Positions 5,443-12,378 of a stretch of DNA of 13,815 bases are shown here, piece by piece. Source of the DNA: Chloroflexota bacterium (lineage in GTDB: Bacteria > Chloroflexota > Limnocylindria > Limnocylindrales > CSP1-4). The first letter of the stretch is position 1. Each line of letters starts with the position of its first letter. A program made the position numbers and the translations under genes. The stretch spans positions 1 to 13,815 of the forward strand of contig JAKAMV010000162.1 in assembly GCA_021812735.1 (NCBI GenBank). The letters run 5' to 3'. The notes beneath the pieces were generated by a model. The model ran no database searches, was not told the DNA's origin, and worked only from the letters and a program-made list of their open reading frames with translations.

Positions 5443-6252
5443 ATGTCGTCCACCACCGTCGCTTCGAGCCCGCCGCGTCGACGGCCGGCCAGGCCACGCC
5501 GGACCCAGGGTCAGAGCCTGACCGAGTTCGCGCTGCTGATCCCCCTGATGTTCCTGATCCTCCTCTTCGGGATCGACTTCGGTCGGGTCTTCCTCGGATG
5601 GGTGGAACTGAACAACGTTGTTCGCGAAGCGGCCAACTTCGCCGCCCAGAACCCCACCGCGTGGAACACCGTCAATCCCGACACGGGAGCGCAGGCCCAG
5701 TACACCACGCTGATCACGCAGGACGCGGCAGGCATCAACTGCGTGCTGCCGAGCCCGCTGCCGACGCCCTCGTTCCCCAACGGTCCGAACGGCAACAACG
5801 CCATCGGCCAGCCCGTCAGCGCCAGCATCACCTGCCGCTTCAGCCTCATCACCCCGGTCATCAGCTCGATCGTGGGCAACCCGCTGCCGGTGACCGCGTC
5901 GGCCGCCTTCCCAATCCGCAACGGCGCCATCCTCGGCATCCCGGTCGCCGCAGGCTCCCCGACGGCCTCGCCCACCGCCGCCCCGACCGCGACCCCCGCG
6001 CCGACCGCCTCAGCCACGGCCACGCCCACCCCGATGTGTATCGTGCCCAACTTCAACAACGTCAAGGCCATCAACGCGCAGGCCACCTGGGCCGCGGCAG
6101 GGTTCGCCTCACAGGTCCTCTTCAACCCGGCGTTCCCGGCCTCGCCGCCGCCCTCAGGCGGCAACATCAAGGATCAGTCGCTGGAGGCTGGTGCGTCGTA
6201 TCCATGCGATGCGTCGACCGCCATCACGGTCACCTGGCAGTCGCAGCAATGA
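5443..6252 (+). CDS. TadE-like pseudopilin with a C-terminal PASTA-like domain
   Basis: TadE proteins are minor pseudopilins of Flp/Tad pili or secretion systems. After a basic N-terminus, TQGQSLTEFALLIPLMFLIL gives a Flp-type processing site: Gly23 then Q-S-L-T-Glu28, Glu at +5, followed by a transmembrane helix to about 50. The extracytoplasmic part contains TPVISSIVGN, shared with the next gene. From 171 to 197 runs a Ser/Thr/Pro/Ala linker, then residues 198-267 resemble a PASTA domain: opening IVPNFNNV, a helix with W/AAG, DQSLEAGASY and closing ITVTW, with Cys199 and Cys255 placed for a disulfide. The ATG at 5443 is chosen because GAGG lies 7 bases upstream; a TTG at 5437 also exists. 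It heads a run of ATGA-coupled genes. The TadE assignment is strong; the PASTA assignment is moderate. Confidence 0.82.
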   Translation: MSSTTVASSPPRRRPARPRRTQGQSLTEFALLIPLMFLILLFGIDFGRVFLGWVELNNVVREAANFAAQNPTAWNTVNPDTGAQAQYTTLITQDAAGINCVLPSPLPTPSFPNGPNGNNAIGQPVSASITCRFSLITPVISSIVGNPLPVTASAAFPIRNGAILGIPVAAGSPTASPTAAPTATPAPTASATATPTPMCIVPNFNNVKAINAQATWAAAGFASQVLFNPAFPASPPPSGGNIKDQSLEAGASYPCDASTAITVTWQSQQ

Positions 6253-6758
6253 ACCGCCATGGAGTGACCGCCGCGAGTAGCGATCGCTCGGGCGGGCAGG
6301 CGCTCGTCGAGTTCGCCCTCGTCTTCCCTGTACTCGTGTTCGTCCTGCTCGGGATCTTCGACGTGGGGCGCGCCGTGTACGCCTACAACACGATCGCCAA
6401 CGCCGCCCGGGAAGGCGCACGCATCGCCGCAGTCAACCAGCTCAACCCCGCCCCCAGCGATACGACCTGCATCGAGAACATGCCGGTCGAGAACCTCACC
6501 AGCCCCAACTGGTCCATCAAGGCCTGCGCCGCGAGCTCGGCGGTCTCCCTGGGCGTGCTGCCGAGCGCCGTCTCGGTCAGCTACAGCCCGCCCCCCAACA
6601 CCGGCCTCTCGTGCAGCCCGACGCTGTACGTCGGCTGCATCGCGAGCGTGACCGTCTCGTACACGTGGAGTCCGGTCACCCCCGTCATCAGCAACCTGCT
6701 CGGCCATATCGCAATGACCTCGACCTCGCAGATCCCGATCGAGCGGGTCTTCCCATGA
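6249..6758 (+). CDS. TadE-like pseudopilin
   Basis: This 169-residue protein carries SGGQALVEFALVFPVLVFVL with cleavable Gly16 and Glu21 at +5, then one transmembrane helix and the TadE signature FDVGRAVYAYNTIANAAREGAR. The extracytoplasmic part has four Cys in the middle, and its end (TPVISNLLGHIAMTSTSQIP) parallels the equivalent part of the preceding gene, so the two are paralogues. Its ATG overlaps the previous stop as ATGA and lacks a clear ribosome site, implying translational coupling. It should be inserted in the membrane, processed by a prepilin peptidase encoded elsewhere, and act as a minor subunit of a Tad-type fibre. Confidence 0.85.
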   Translation: MNRHGVTAASSDRSGGQALVEFALVFPVLVFVLLGIFDVGRAVYAYNTIANAAREGARIAAVNQLNPAPSDTTCIENMPVENLTSPNWSIKACAASSAVSLGVLPSAVSVSYSPPPNTGLSCSPTLYVGCIASVTVSYTWSPVTPVISNLLGHIAMTSTSQIPIERVFP

Positions 6759-8110
6759 GCAGTGGCAGAACGCCCAGGCACCGCGGCCCTCGCCCGCGCT
6801 GGAGGCACGTCATGAGCAACAGACTGGTGCGCCACGGAGCCGCCGGTCAGGCGATGGTCCTGATGGTGGGCGGCATGGTGGGGGTCCTCGCGCTCCTGGC
6901 GCTCATCATCGACGGCGGAAACGCCTGGTCGCAGCAGCGCGTCGTGCAGAACGGCACCGACGCCGCGGCCGAGGCCGGCGCGGTGATCCTGGCCGAGCGC
7001 TTTGCCGGCGCCACGCCACCGGCCAGTGGCTGGGACGCGGCCGTCCAGAGCGCGATCGAGACCAGCGCGGCCGCAAACGGGATCGCCGTCGATGCCTCCT
7101 ACTACACCGACGTTTGCGGCATCCCGCTCACCTCGACCGGCGCTGCGGCCCTGAACGAGGACGGCACGTACGACTTCGCCGCGGCCGACCAGGTCGGCTC
7201 CGGGCTCCCCACCATCACCAACACCACGCCCAACTGCCCGAGCCTGACCGTGGGACCGGTGGCAGGCGTGCTGGTCACCGGACACAAGACGGTCAGCACG
7301 TACGTCGCAGGGGTGGTCGGCGTCACTTCCCTGCGGATCGGAGCGCAATCCACGGCAGCGAGCGGCTTCCTTCAGGAATCGTGTTCCGCCACACAGGGCG
7401 AGGCATGCGCCGTGCTCCCGATCGCGGTGCCCGTCAACATCATCACCTGTAGCGGCAACAACCAGCCGGTCTTCCCGGGCGGCCAGTGGTCTGCCGACGG
7501 CAAGACCGTGTACAAGGTGCCCCTGTGCAGCAACTCCCCGGGCAACGTCGGCTGGCTGGACTGGACCCCGCCAGGGGGAGGCACGAGCGACATCATCAAC
7601 GAGATCGTCACCCCCAACAATCCGGCAATCCCGCTGCCCTCCTGGCAGTACGTGGCGTCCACCGGCAACCCCAACACCGCCGGTCTCGAGTCGGCCATCC
7701 GCGCCTACGACGGCCAGATCGTCCTGCTGCCGCAGTTCGACCTCACCTGCAACCCAGGACCCAACCAGAGCCCCGACAACACCCAGATCAGCAACGGGAC
7801 GGCGAACTACGGCTGCCTCAATAGCTCCACCAACGACCTGGGCGGCAACGGCCAGAATCAGTGGTATCGGATCCCCAGCTTCGCCCACTTCCAGCTGTGC
7901 ATCTCCACCGACCCGGACTGCGCCGCGGTAGGTGCCTCCTACGGCGCGTACATCAACGGCAACAATTCCTCCATGTGCGACACGGGCAACGGGGCCACCT
8001 CCTGCCTGGTCGGCAAGTTCGAGAGCATCGTGAGCTCCGGCACGGTCGGCCCCGGTTACGGCGGGGGAAGCGGGAACAGCAAGGCGGTCGGCGTCCAGCT
8101 CATCAAGTAG
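6755..8110 (+). CDS. TadG-like pilus-associated protein
   Basis: The product has a basic cytoplasmic N-terminus, then AAGQAMVLMVGGMVGVLALL, one transmembrane helix to about 52, and IIDGGNAWSQQRVVQNGTDAAAEAGA, the hallmark of TadG-like N-terminal domains. Leu instead of Glu stands at +5 after the Gly, so prepilin-type cleavage is not expected. The large exported part (about 390 residues) is rich in Asn, Thr, Ser, Gly and paired Cys and has no domain I recognise. The ATG at 6755 overlaps the previous stop as ATGA. A second ATG at 6812, with GGAGG 6 bases upstream, may be an alternative or the main start (432 residues instead of 451). TadG proteins are thought to link the pilus to the cell envelope or act at its tip. 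Confidence 0.8.
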   Translation: MSSGRTPRHRGPRPRWRHVMSNRLVRHGAAGQAMVLMVGGMVGVLALLALIIDGGNAWSQQRVVQNGTDAAAEAGAVILAERFAGATPPASGWDAAVQSAIETSAAANGIAVDASYYTDVCGIPLTSTGAAALNEDGTYDFAAADQVGSGLPTITNTTPNCPSLTVGPVAGVLVTGHKTVSTYVAGVVGVTSLRIGAQSTAASGFLQESCSATQGEACAVLPIAVPVNIITCSGNNQPVFPGGQWSADGKTVYKVPLCSNSPGNVGWLDWTPPGGGTSDIINEIVTPNNPAIPLPSWQYVASTGNPNTAGLESAIRAYDGQIVLLPQFDLTCNPGPNQSPDNTQISNGTANYGCLNSSTNDLGGNGQNQWYRIPSFAHFQLCISTDPDCAAVGASYGAYINGNNSSMCDTGNGATSCLVGKFESIVSSGTVGPGYGGGSGNSKAVGVQLIK

Positions 8111-8144
8111 CCGCCGAACGTCGGCACCACGGCCCATGCAGGGC

Positions 8145-8173
8145 GGCGGCGACTCCCACGAGCCGTCGCCGCC
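8145..8173 (+). terminator. hairpin after the first pilin operon
   Basis: GGCGGCGAC (8145-8153) and GTCGCCGCC (8165-8173) form a 9-bp GC stem with an 11-base loop, 34 bases after the stop of the TadG-like gene. No T-tract follows. It probably closes the three-gene unit before the next, separately controlled pair. Confidence 0.45.
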
Positions 8174-8265
8174 CCAAGTGCGCACGCCAAACGAGGGCAC
8201 GCGCGCCGGTGACGCCGGGTCACTCCAGCCGCCCCCTGATCAGTGTGTAGCGATTCTGCAATACG

Positions 8266-8320
8266 CAGGCAAGGTGCCAGGCAAGGTTGGATCCCTAGAC
8301 AGAGATCCGTGGTCTTGCCT
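8266..8320 (+). promoter_or_regulatory. nested hairpin with duplicated 5' arm at the start of the third tadE
   Basis: CAGGCAAGGT occurs twice, at 8266-8275 and 8278-8287. Either copy's AGGCAAG can pair with the single CTTGCCT at 8314-8320. Inside, GGATC (8289-8293) pairs with GATCC (8304-8308). The likely GTG start at 8309 lies within the structure, directly after the inner stem. This could hide or expose the start codon; it may also be an operator with two half-sites. Confidence 0.45.
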
Positions 8321-8965
8321 CCGAAACCCTCCCTCCGCGCAGCCCGCTCTCACCGCGGTCGGGACGCCGGTCAGGCGCTGGCGGAGTTCGTCCTCGTGCT
8401 CCCGGTGCTGATCGCCGTCCTCGGCGGCATCGTCCAGTTCGGGGTGGTGTTCTGGGCACAGAACACACTCACACAGGTCACTCGCGACACGGGGAGGTGG
8501 GCCGCCACCCAGCAATCGGTGTGCTCATCGCCATCCTCGTGGGGCACAGCGCAGAGCAACGTGCTCGCGCAAGCGAACTCGATCGCGGAGAGCTCGTCTC
8601 TTGTGGGATACACATCGGGCGAGTGGGCCACCGTCTCGACCTACCCAGCTAGCCCTCAGCCGCGGGAAGGCGTCGAAGTGGCTTGGGCCGACGAGACCCC
8701 GCCCATTCCACCCGCCACGACACCGCCCTCGACCGACGCGTGCCCGCCGCCCAACAACCAGCAAGTGTGGTACGTCACCATACGGATCGACCACGTGGTC
8801 CCCGTCTTCCTGCCGGGCATGCAGTACCTCCCGGGCATGAGCACCTGCACCGGCCAGGGAGGGATCAACGGCCCGTGCATCTTCCTGTCGAGCACGGCCG
8901 AGTTCAGGATGGAACCTGCTCCGCTGGCGCTGACCGACCCACCACGCACCGGCAGGATTGGGTGA
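8309..8965 (+). CDS. TadE-like pseudopilin
   Basis: A 218-residue TadE-type minor pseudopilin: DAGQALAEFVLVLPVLIAVL with Gly21 and Glu26 at +5, a transmembrane helix to about 46, and FWAQNTLTQVTRDTGRWAAT after it. The exported part has a Pro-rich stretch (PPIPPATTPP) and closes with the usual TadE-like strand WYVTIRIDHVVPVF. The frame is open from 8243, but third-position GC before 8309 is only about 40%, so I place the start at GTG 8309, just behind a weak AGAGA sequence. This start is embedded in a nested hairpin. The gene overlaps a possible GTG start of the next gene as GTGA. It is more distant from the two upstream TadE proteins than they are from each other. Confidence 0.8.
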   Translation: MVLPPKPSLRAARSHRGRDAGQALAEFVLVLPVLIAVLGGIVQFGVVFWAQNTLTQVTRDTGRWAATQQSVCSSPSSWGTAQSNVLAQANSIAESSSLVGYTSGEWATVSTYPASPQPREGVEVAWADETPPIPPATTPPSTDACPPPNNQQVWYVTIRIDHVVPVFLPGMQYLPGMSTCTGQGGINGPCIFLSSTAEFRMEPAPLALTDPPRTGRIG

Positions 8966-8973
8966 TCGCGACG

Positions 8974-10659
8974 ATGCGAACGCGCGTCCACTTCCTTCGA
9001 GACCGGGCGATGAGACACCGGAACGACAGCGAACGGGGCCAGGTGATCGTCATCTTCGCGTTCTCGGCGGTTGCACTCCTGCTCATCGCCGGGCTCGTGC
9101 TGGACGTCGCTCGCGTCTACACGGTGCTCCGGTATCAGCGGAGCGTCGCCGACGCGGCCGCCCTGGCCGGGGCGCAGGATCTGCAGGACGTGAGCACATC
9201 CGGCGAGCCGCTGGTCAGCGTCAGTCCCGGCGATTACTCCCGCGCGATCTGTGACGCCTACGCGCTGCTGGTCAGTCGCCTCGGGGGCGGCTCATCGGCG
9301 CAGCCTTGCCCCTCGACCCCACCGAACCCGTACTCGGCCTCGATCGGCAGCTATGCGGTCACCATCACGTCCCCGTACACCGGCGTGGCCAACCCGGCGG
9401 TGAAGGTGTCGATCTCTCAGCCCTTCTCGCTGACGTTCGGCAACCTGGTCTGCCTGCTCCCAGGCAGCCAGTGCAGTGCGGGCGCCCCCGTCTGGCACCC
9501 GGCCATCGCATCTGTCGCGGAGAGCATCGCTGCTCCGCAGTACGCCCTCGTGACCCTGCAGCCGCCCGAGCCACACTGCAGCCACAACACCTGCACCGAC
9601 GAGAACCTGACCAAGGACCTGGTTGTTTCCGGATCGAACACCGCCCTCAACATCCTGAAGGGCGATGTCGGGAGCAACACCTCTGCCGACACCAACCAGA
9701 CAAGCTCCTCGACGGGGAACCCGGCGTGCATCGGCGTGACGGCCGGCTACTACGTTGACCACTATGACGACCTGACCGTGCCGGGGCAAACATGGACCGC
9801 CTGCAGCGGCACGCCGTCCAATGGCCGCCAGCTTGGCGGCCTGATCAACGATCCTGCGTACATGTACCCATCCTTCGTGATGACCGGGTCGCCGTACGAA
9901 GGTGCACCTCAATACACACAGGCAACAGGTGCGACGAGTTGTGACCAGACCTTGCTCGGTAAACTCGAGGCGCTGCTGCCCAACGTGACCACCTGGACCT
10001 GCTACCAGCCGGGCGTGTACACCGACAACTTCCAGGTCACGAGCAACACCGCCGGCGCGTATCTGACGCCCGGGCCCTACTACTTTCCGGCTGGCATGCA
10101 GATCGGTGGCACCCTGGCCGGCGGGCTCGTGGGAGGGCAGCAAGGAGTCGACTTGGTGTTCAACGAGTCCAACTCAACCTCAGGCGGCACCTTCAAGGGA
10201 AACAACGCCGTCAACGTGCTGTTGAACACCTGCCAGATTTCCTGCACGGCGGACATAGCCCCTGCACAGGACTGGGTCCAGGAATCGTCCGGGAGCTCCG
10301 GGAGCTTCTCTGGTGCCAAGCTCGAGACGCCGCAGGGATTCCTGCTCACCATAGAGGTCCTGCGGGACAACAGCTGCTTCAGCGGTGAGGTCCCGCAACT
10401 CTGCGCCACCTCCTCCGACGCCACCGTCAATCTTGGCGGCAACGGGATCCTCAACGTGGGAGGCGTGATCTACGGGCCCAGCGACAACATGCAGATCAAC
10501 TCGGCCAACACCGTCCAGAATGGGACGGTCGGGCAAGTCATCTCCTACACCGTCACCTACACCGGGCAGGCCACGCTCAACCAGCAGTATCCAGGATCGG
10601 TAGGCAATCGGGTGCTGCGACTCTCCACCGTCTGCTCGCCCGGAGCGTCGTGTCCCTGA
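8974..10659 (+). CDS. large TadG-like protein with beta-helix-like C-terminal half
   Basis: This 561-residue protein starts with ERGQVIVIFAFSAVALLLIA, a transmembrane helix to about 47, then DVARVYTVLRYQRSVADAAALAGAQ, the standard TadG-like entry. Position +5 after the Gly is Ile, not Glu, so it should stay uncleaved. Residues 345-540 alternate Gly/Asn turns with short hydrophobic strands (YQPGVYT, GPYYFPAGMQIGGTL, GVDLVFNES, AVNVLLNT, ATVNLGGNGILNVGGVIYGP). This matches the pattern in TadG-like proteins whose C-terminal half is predicted to be a parallel beta-helix, as in adhesins. Thirteen or more Cys suggest disulfides. ATG 8974 has GGGTGA 8 bases upstream; GTG 8962, overlapping the previous stop as GTGA, would add four residues. 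A role as a tip adhesin or envelope anchor is inference. Confidence 0.78.
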   Translation: MRTRVHFLRDRAMRHRNDSERGQVIVIFAFSAVALLLIAGLVLDVARVYTVLRYQRSVADAAALAGAQDLQDVSTSGEPLVSVSPGDYSRAICDAYALLVSRLGGGSSAQPCPSTPPNPYSASIGSYAVTITSPYTGVANPAVKVSISQPFSLTFGNLVCLLPGSQCSAGAPVWHPAIASVAESIAAPQYALVTLQPPEPHCSHNTCTDENLTKDLVVSGSNTALNILKGDVGSNTSADTNQTSSSTGNPACIGVTAGYYVDHYDDLTVPGQTWTACSGTPSNGRQLGGLINDPAYMYPSFVMTGSPYEGAPQYTQATGATSCDQTLLGKLEALLPNVTTWTCYQPGVYTDNFQVTSNTAGAYLTPGPYYFPAGMQIGGTLAGGLVGGQQGVDLVFNESNSTSGGTFKGNNAVNVLLNTCQISCTADIAPAQDWVQESSGSSGSFSGAKLETPQGFLLTIEVLRDNSCFSGEVPQLCATSSDATVNLGGNGILNVGGVIYGPSDNMQINSANTVQNGTVGQVISYTVTYTGQATLNQQYPGSVGNRVLRLSTVCSPGASCP

Positions 10660-10661
10660 CG

Positions 10662-10682
10662 CCAGGCCGGGCCCATCCCTGG
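10662..10682 (+). terminator. weak hairpin after the large TadG-like gene
   Basis: CCAGG (10662-10666) and CCTGG (10678-10682) can pair across an 11-base GC-rich loop, beginning two bases after the stop codon. The stem is short and no T-tract follows. The remaining sequence up to the flp gene shows only GC-rich short inverted repeats, including GACGATCGTC at 10824-10833. Confidence 0.2.
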
Positions 10683-10938
10683 GGCTGATGCGGGACACCT
10701 TGGGACCCCGGTCACCGCGGCCCCCGGCAGGCGGGAGGCAGCGAGTCGCCTGAACGAGCGAGGCTCCGGGCCCGGCCACGCGGCGAACGGGCAAGCATGC
10801 GCAGCTGGTGCCAGCCGGCGCCGGACGATCGTCATGGGACCACCTCGCGGCACCCTCGGTGGGTTGCGGGTCGAGCGCCGTGTCGCGTCAGAGAGCCCCA
10901 CCTCCACGTGCCGTGGCTCCGAAGTCAGGGAAATGCCG

Positions 10939-11091
10939 ATGCTCGCGCCCTTCCTCCGGGACGAGGACGGGCAGGGTCTCGCGGAATACGCGCTGATCCT
11001 GGTCCTGATCGCCATCGTCGCCATCGTCGCGCTCGCTCTCCTGGGCGGCCAGATCAGCACGATGCTGAACACCGTGGGCGCGTCGGTCTGA
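10939..11091 (+). CDS. flp: Flp-type major pilin
   Basis: A 50-residue Flp/Fap pilin precursor, the main building block of Tad pili. The leader is MLAPFLRDEDG, then cleavage after Gly11 releases QGLAEYALIL..., with Glu at +5 and Tyr at +6, the defining Flp motif. A hydrophobic helix (about 18-40) and a short GGQISTMLNTVGASV tail follow; total length fits the family. I chose ATG 10939 because AGGG (10927-10930) is 8 bases upstream; ATG 10933 is only 2 bases from it, and a frame-open ATG at 10834 would add 35 unlike residues. It stands 279 bases after the large TadG-like gene, consistent with its own promoter for abundant expression. Confidence 0.93.
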   Translation: MLAPFLRDEDGQGLAEYALILVLIAIVAIVALALLGGQISTMLNTVGASV

Positions 11092-11105
11092 GATCGGCCC
11101 GCGCG

Positions 11106-11231
11106 TCACGCGGCGGCGCCCGCGGCGAGGAAGGCGCGTACCGCCGCCGGACCTGCGCTGTCGGCCGCGTCGGAGTGCTTGACGCGACTCACGCCATTGG
11201 CGACAGTGCGCAGCGTGGCCGTGTACAACAC
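11106..11231 (-). CDS. possible small antisense ORF or gene remnant
   Basis: A minus-strand frame from GTG 11231 to TGA 11106 encodes 41 residues containing RTVANGVSRVKHSDAADSAG and AAVRAFLAAGAAA. About 85% of codons end in G or C, clearly better than the plus-strand frame over the same bases. There is no Shine-Dalgarno sequence and I recognise no family. It might be a short gene, the 3' end of a lost gene, or chance. It occupies the gap between flp and the glycosyltransferase. Confidence 0.2.
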   Translation of the reverse strand: MLYTATLRTVANGVSRVKHSDAADSAGPAAVRAFLAAGAAA

Positions 11232-11258
11232 GCGAAGGGCGAACCGCGGGACGGCTGG

Positions 11259-12341
11259 GTGAGCGTCCCGGCGCGCTCCGGCCGCCCGCGCACCGTGGCC
11301 TGGTCGGTCGTCGTCGGGCTGTCGGGCCTGTTCGACCTCACGGTGTTCGCTCGCTGGGTGAACAACGGGGTCACTGCCGGCGAAGACGGCAGTCGCATCC
11401 TCGTGGCCGCCCACCGCCTGGCGCTGCACGCCCCGCTCTATGCCGATCCGGGTTTCCTCTACTCGCCGCTCGCGGCCGTGTTGGCGTGGCCGGCGTCGCT
11501 GCTCCCCACGGAACTGGCGCTGCTTGCCTGGCTGGTCGCCGAACTCGCGGTGGCGGGACTGCTCGCGCTGCGGCTGACCCGCGGCCGTTCGTTTCACGTC
11601 AGGCTCCTTGCCGTCGTGGGCGTCGCGACGTCGCTCCCCGTCTTGTACGACGTCGCCCTCGGGAACACCACCGTCATGCTGGTCGCGGCCATAGCGCTTG
11701 TCCTGCTGCTGCCGGACAGCCTGCGAGCTGGGGCGGCGCTCGGGGTGCTGGGCGCGGCCGTCCCGAAGCCCCTGTTGCTGCCGTTCGTCCTGTGGATGGC
11801 CATCTGGCGGCGTCGCGCCCTCACCGGGACGATCCTCGCTGCCGGGATGGCAACCGTGGTCGGGGTGGCCGTTGCCGGCGCAGGCTCCTACGCGGCATGG
11901 CTCGTCGCGCTGCGCGGTGGCACGCGATATGCCGTCCCGTTCGCCGGCAATTCGGGGCTGACCCAGATGCTCCCTTTGCTCGCGCTGCCGATCATGGTCC
12001 TGGCGAGCGTGCTGTACCTGTGGGTGCTCGCCCGCCGAGATCAGCTGACGGCACTGGTGTGGGCCCTCGCGCTCGGACTGATCGTCGCGCCCTACGTCGG
12101 ACTGTACGGCGCGGCGGCTCTGCTTCTGGCCGTGCCGGAACTGCACGCACGCGCACCGCGCGTGACGCTGTTGTTGGCAGCGGCCGCGCCGGTGGTGGCA
12201 CCCTTCGCGCTGCCGTTGCTGAGCGGCGTGATCCTGGCCGCAGCGCTCGTGTGGCCGCCGCCGGCCACGGCAACCCTCGCCGCAGATAAGCTCGACGCAG
12301 GCTCGCCGAGCTGCGACCCGGTACTCGGATCGGGCACCTGA
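11259..12341 (+). CDS. GT87-like (DUF2029) polyprenol-phosphate-sugar membrane glycosyltransferase
   Basis: The 360-residue product is almost entirely hydrophobic, with about nine spans, and ends in a short soluble tail. After the first helix, GEDGSRILVAAHRLALHAPLYADPGFLYSPLAAVLAWPASLLP (41-83) follows the GT87 pattern: an acidic residue near the outer face, then the xxYxxxxFxYSPLxA motif. Such GT-C enzymes move mannose or related sugars from polyprenyl phosphate onto acceptors on the outer face of the membrane. PKPLLLPFVLWMAIWRRR in the middle is also typical. I start at GTG 11259, since upstream in-frame codons lose the third-position bias; the ribosome site is weak, so the start is uncertain. 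It ends 37 bases from a convergent second membrane glycosyltransferase. Confidence 0.65.
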   Translation: MSVPARSGRPRTVAWSVVVGLSGLFDLTVFARWVNNGVTAGEDGSRILVAAHRLALHAPLYADPGFLYSPLAAVLAWPASLLPTELALLAWLVAELAVAGLLALRLTRGRSFHVRLLAVVGVATSLPVLYDVALGNTTVMLVAAIALVLLLPDSLRAGAALGVLGAAVPKPLLLPFVLWMAIWRRRALTGTILAAGMATVVGVAVAGAGSYAAWLVALRGGTRYAVPFAGNSGLTQMLPLLALPIMVLASVLYLWVLARRDQLTALVWALALGLIVAPYVGLYGAAALLLAVPELHARAPRVTLLLAAAAPVVAPFALPLLSGVILAAALVWPPPATATLAADKLDAGSPSCDPVLGSGT

Positions 12342-12344
12342 GGG

Positions 12345-12364
12345 CCTGCCGCGACCCGCGCAGG
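12345..12364. terminator. possible shared terminator between convergent glycosyltransferase genes
   Basis: CCTGC (12345-12349) pairs with GCAGG (12360-12364); an alternative CGCG-acc-CGCG stem lies inside. The whole gap between the two stop codons is only 37 bases, so this is the natural place for a bidirectional terminator. The stem is short and has no T-tract. Confidence 0.25.
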
Positions 12365-12378
12365 ACGGCCCGCTCGCC

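Noticed and set aside
6581..8200. 539-residue minus-strand open frame
   Set aside because: It is antisense to the TadE/TadG-like genes, whose frames show clear TM helices, family motifs and GC3 bias. Long antisense frames are expected at this GC content.
10665..10777. Long-range inverted repeat GGCCGGGCCC / GGGCCCGGCC flanking about 90 bases
   Set aside because: Both arms are pure GC and each is partly self-complementary. In DNA of this composition the match is not convincing as a mobile-element terminus; no target duplication or transposase is present.
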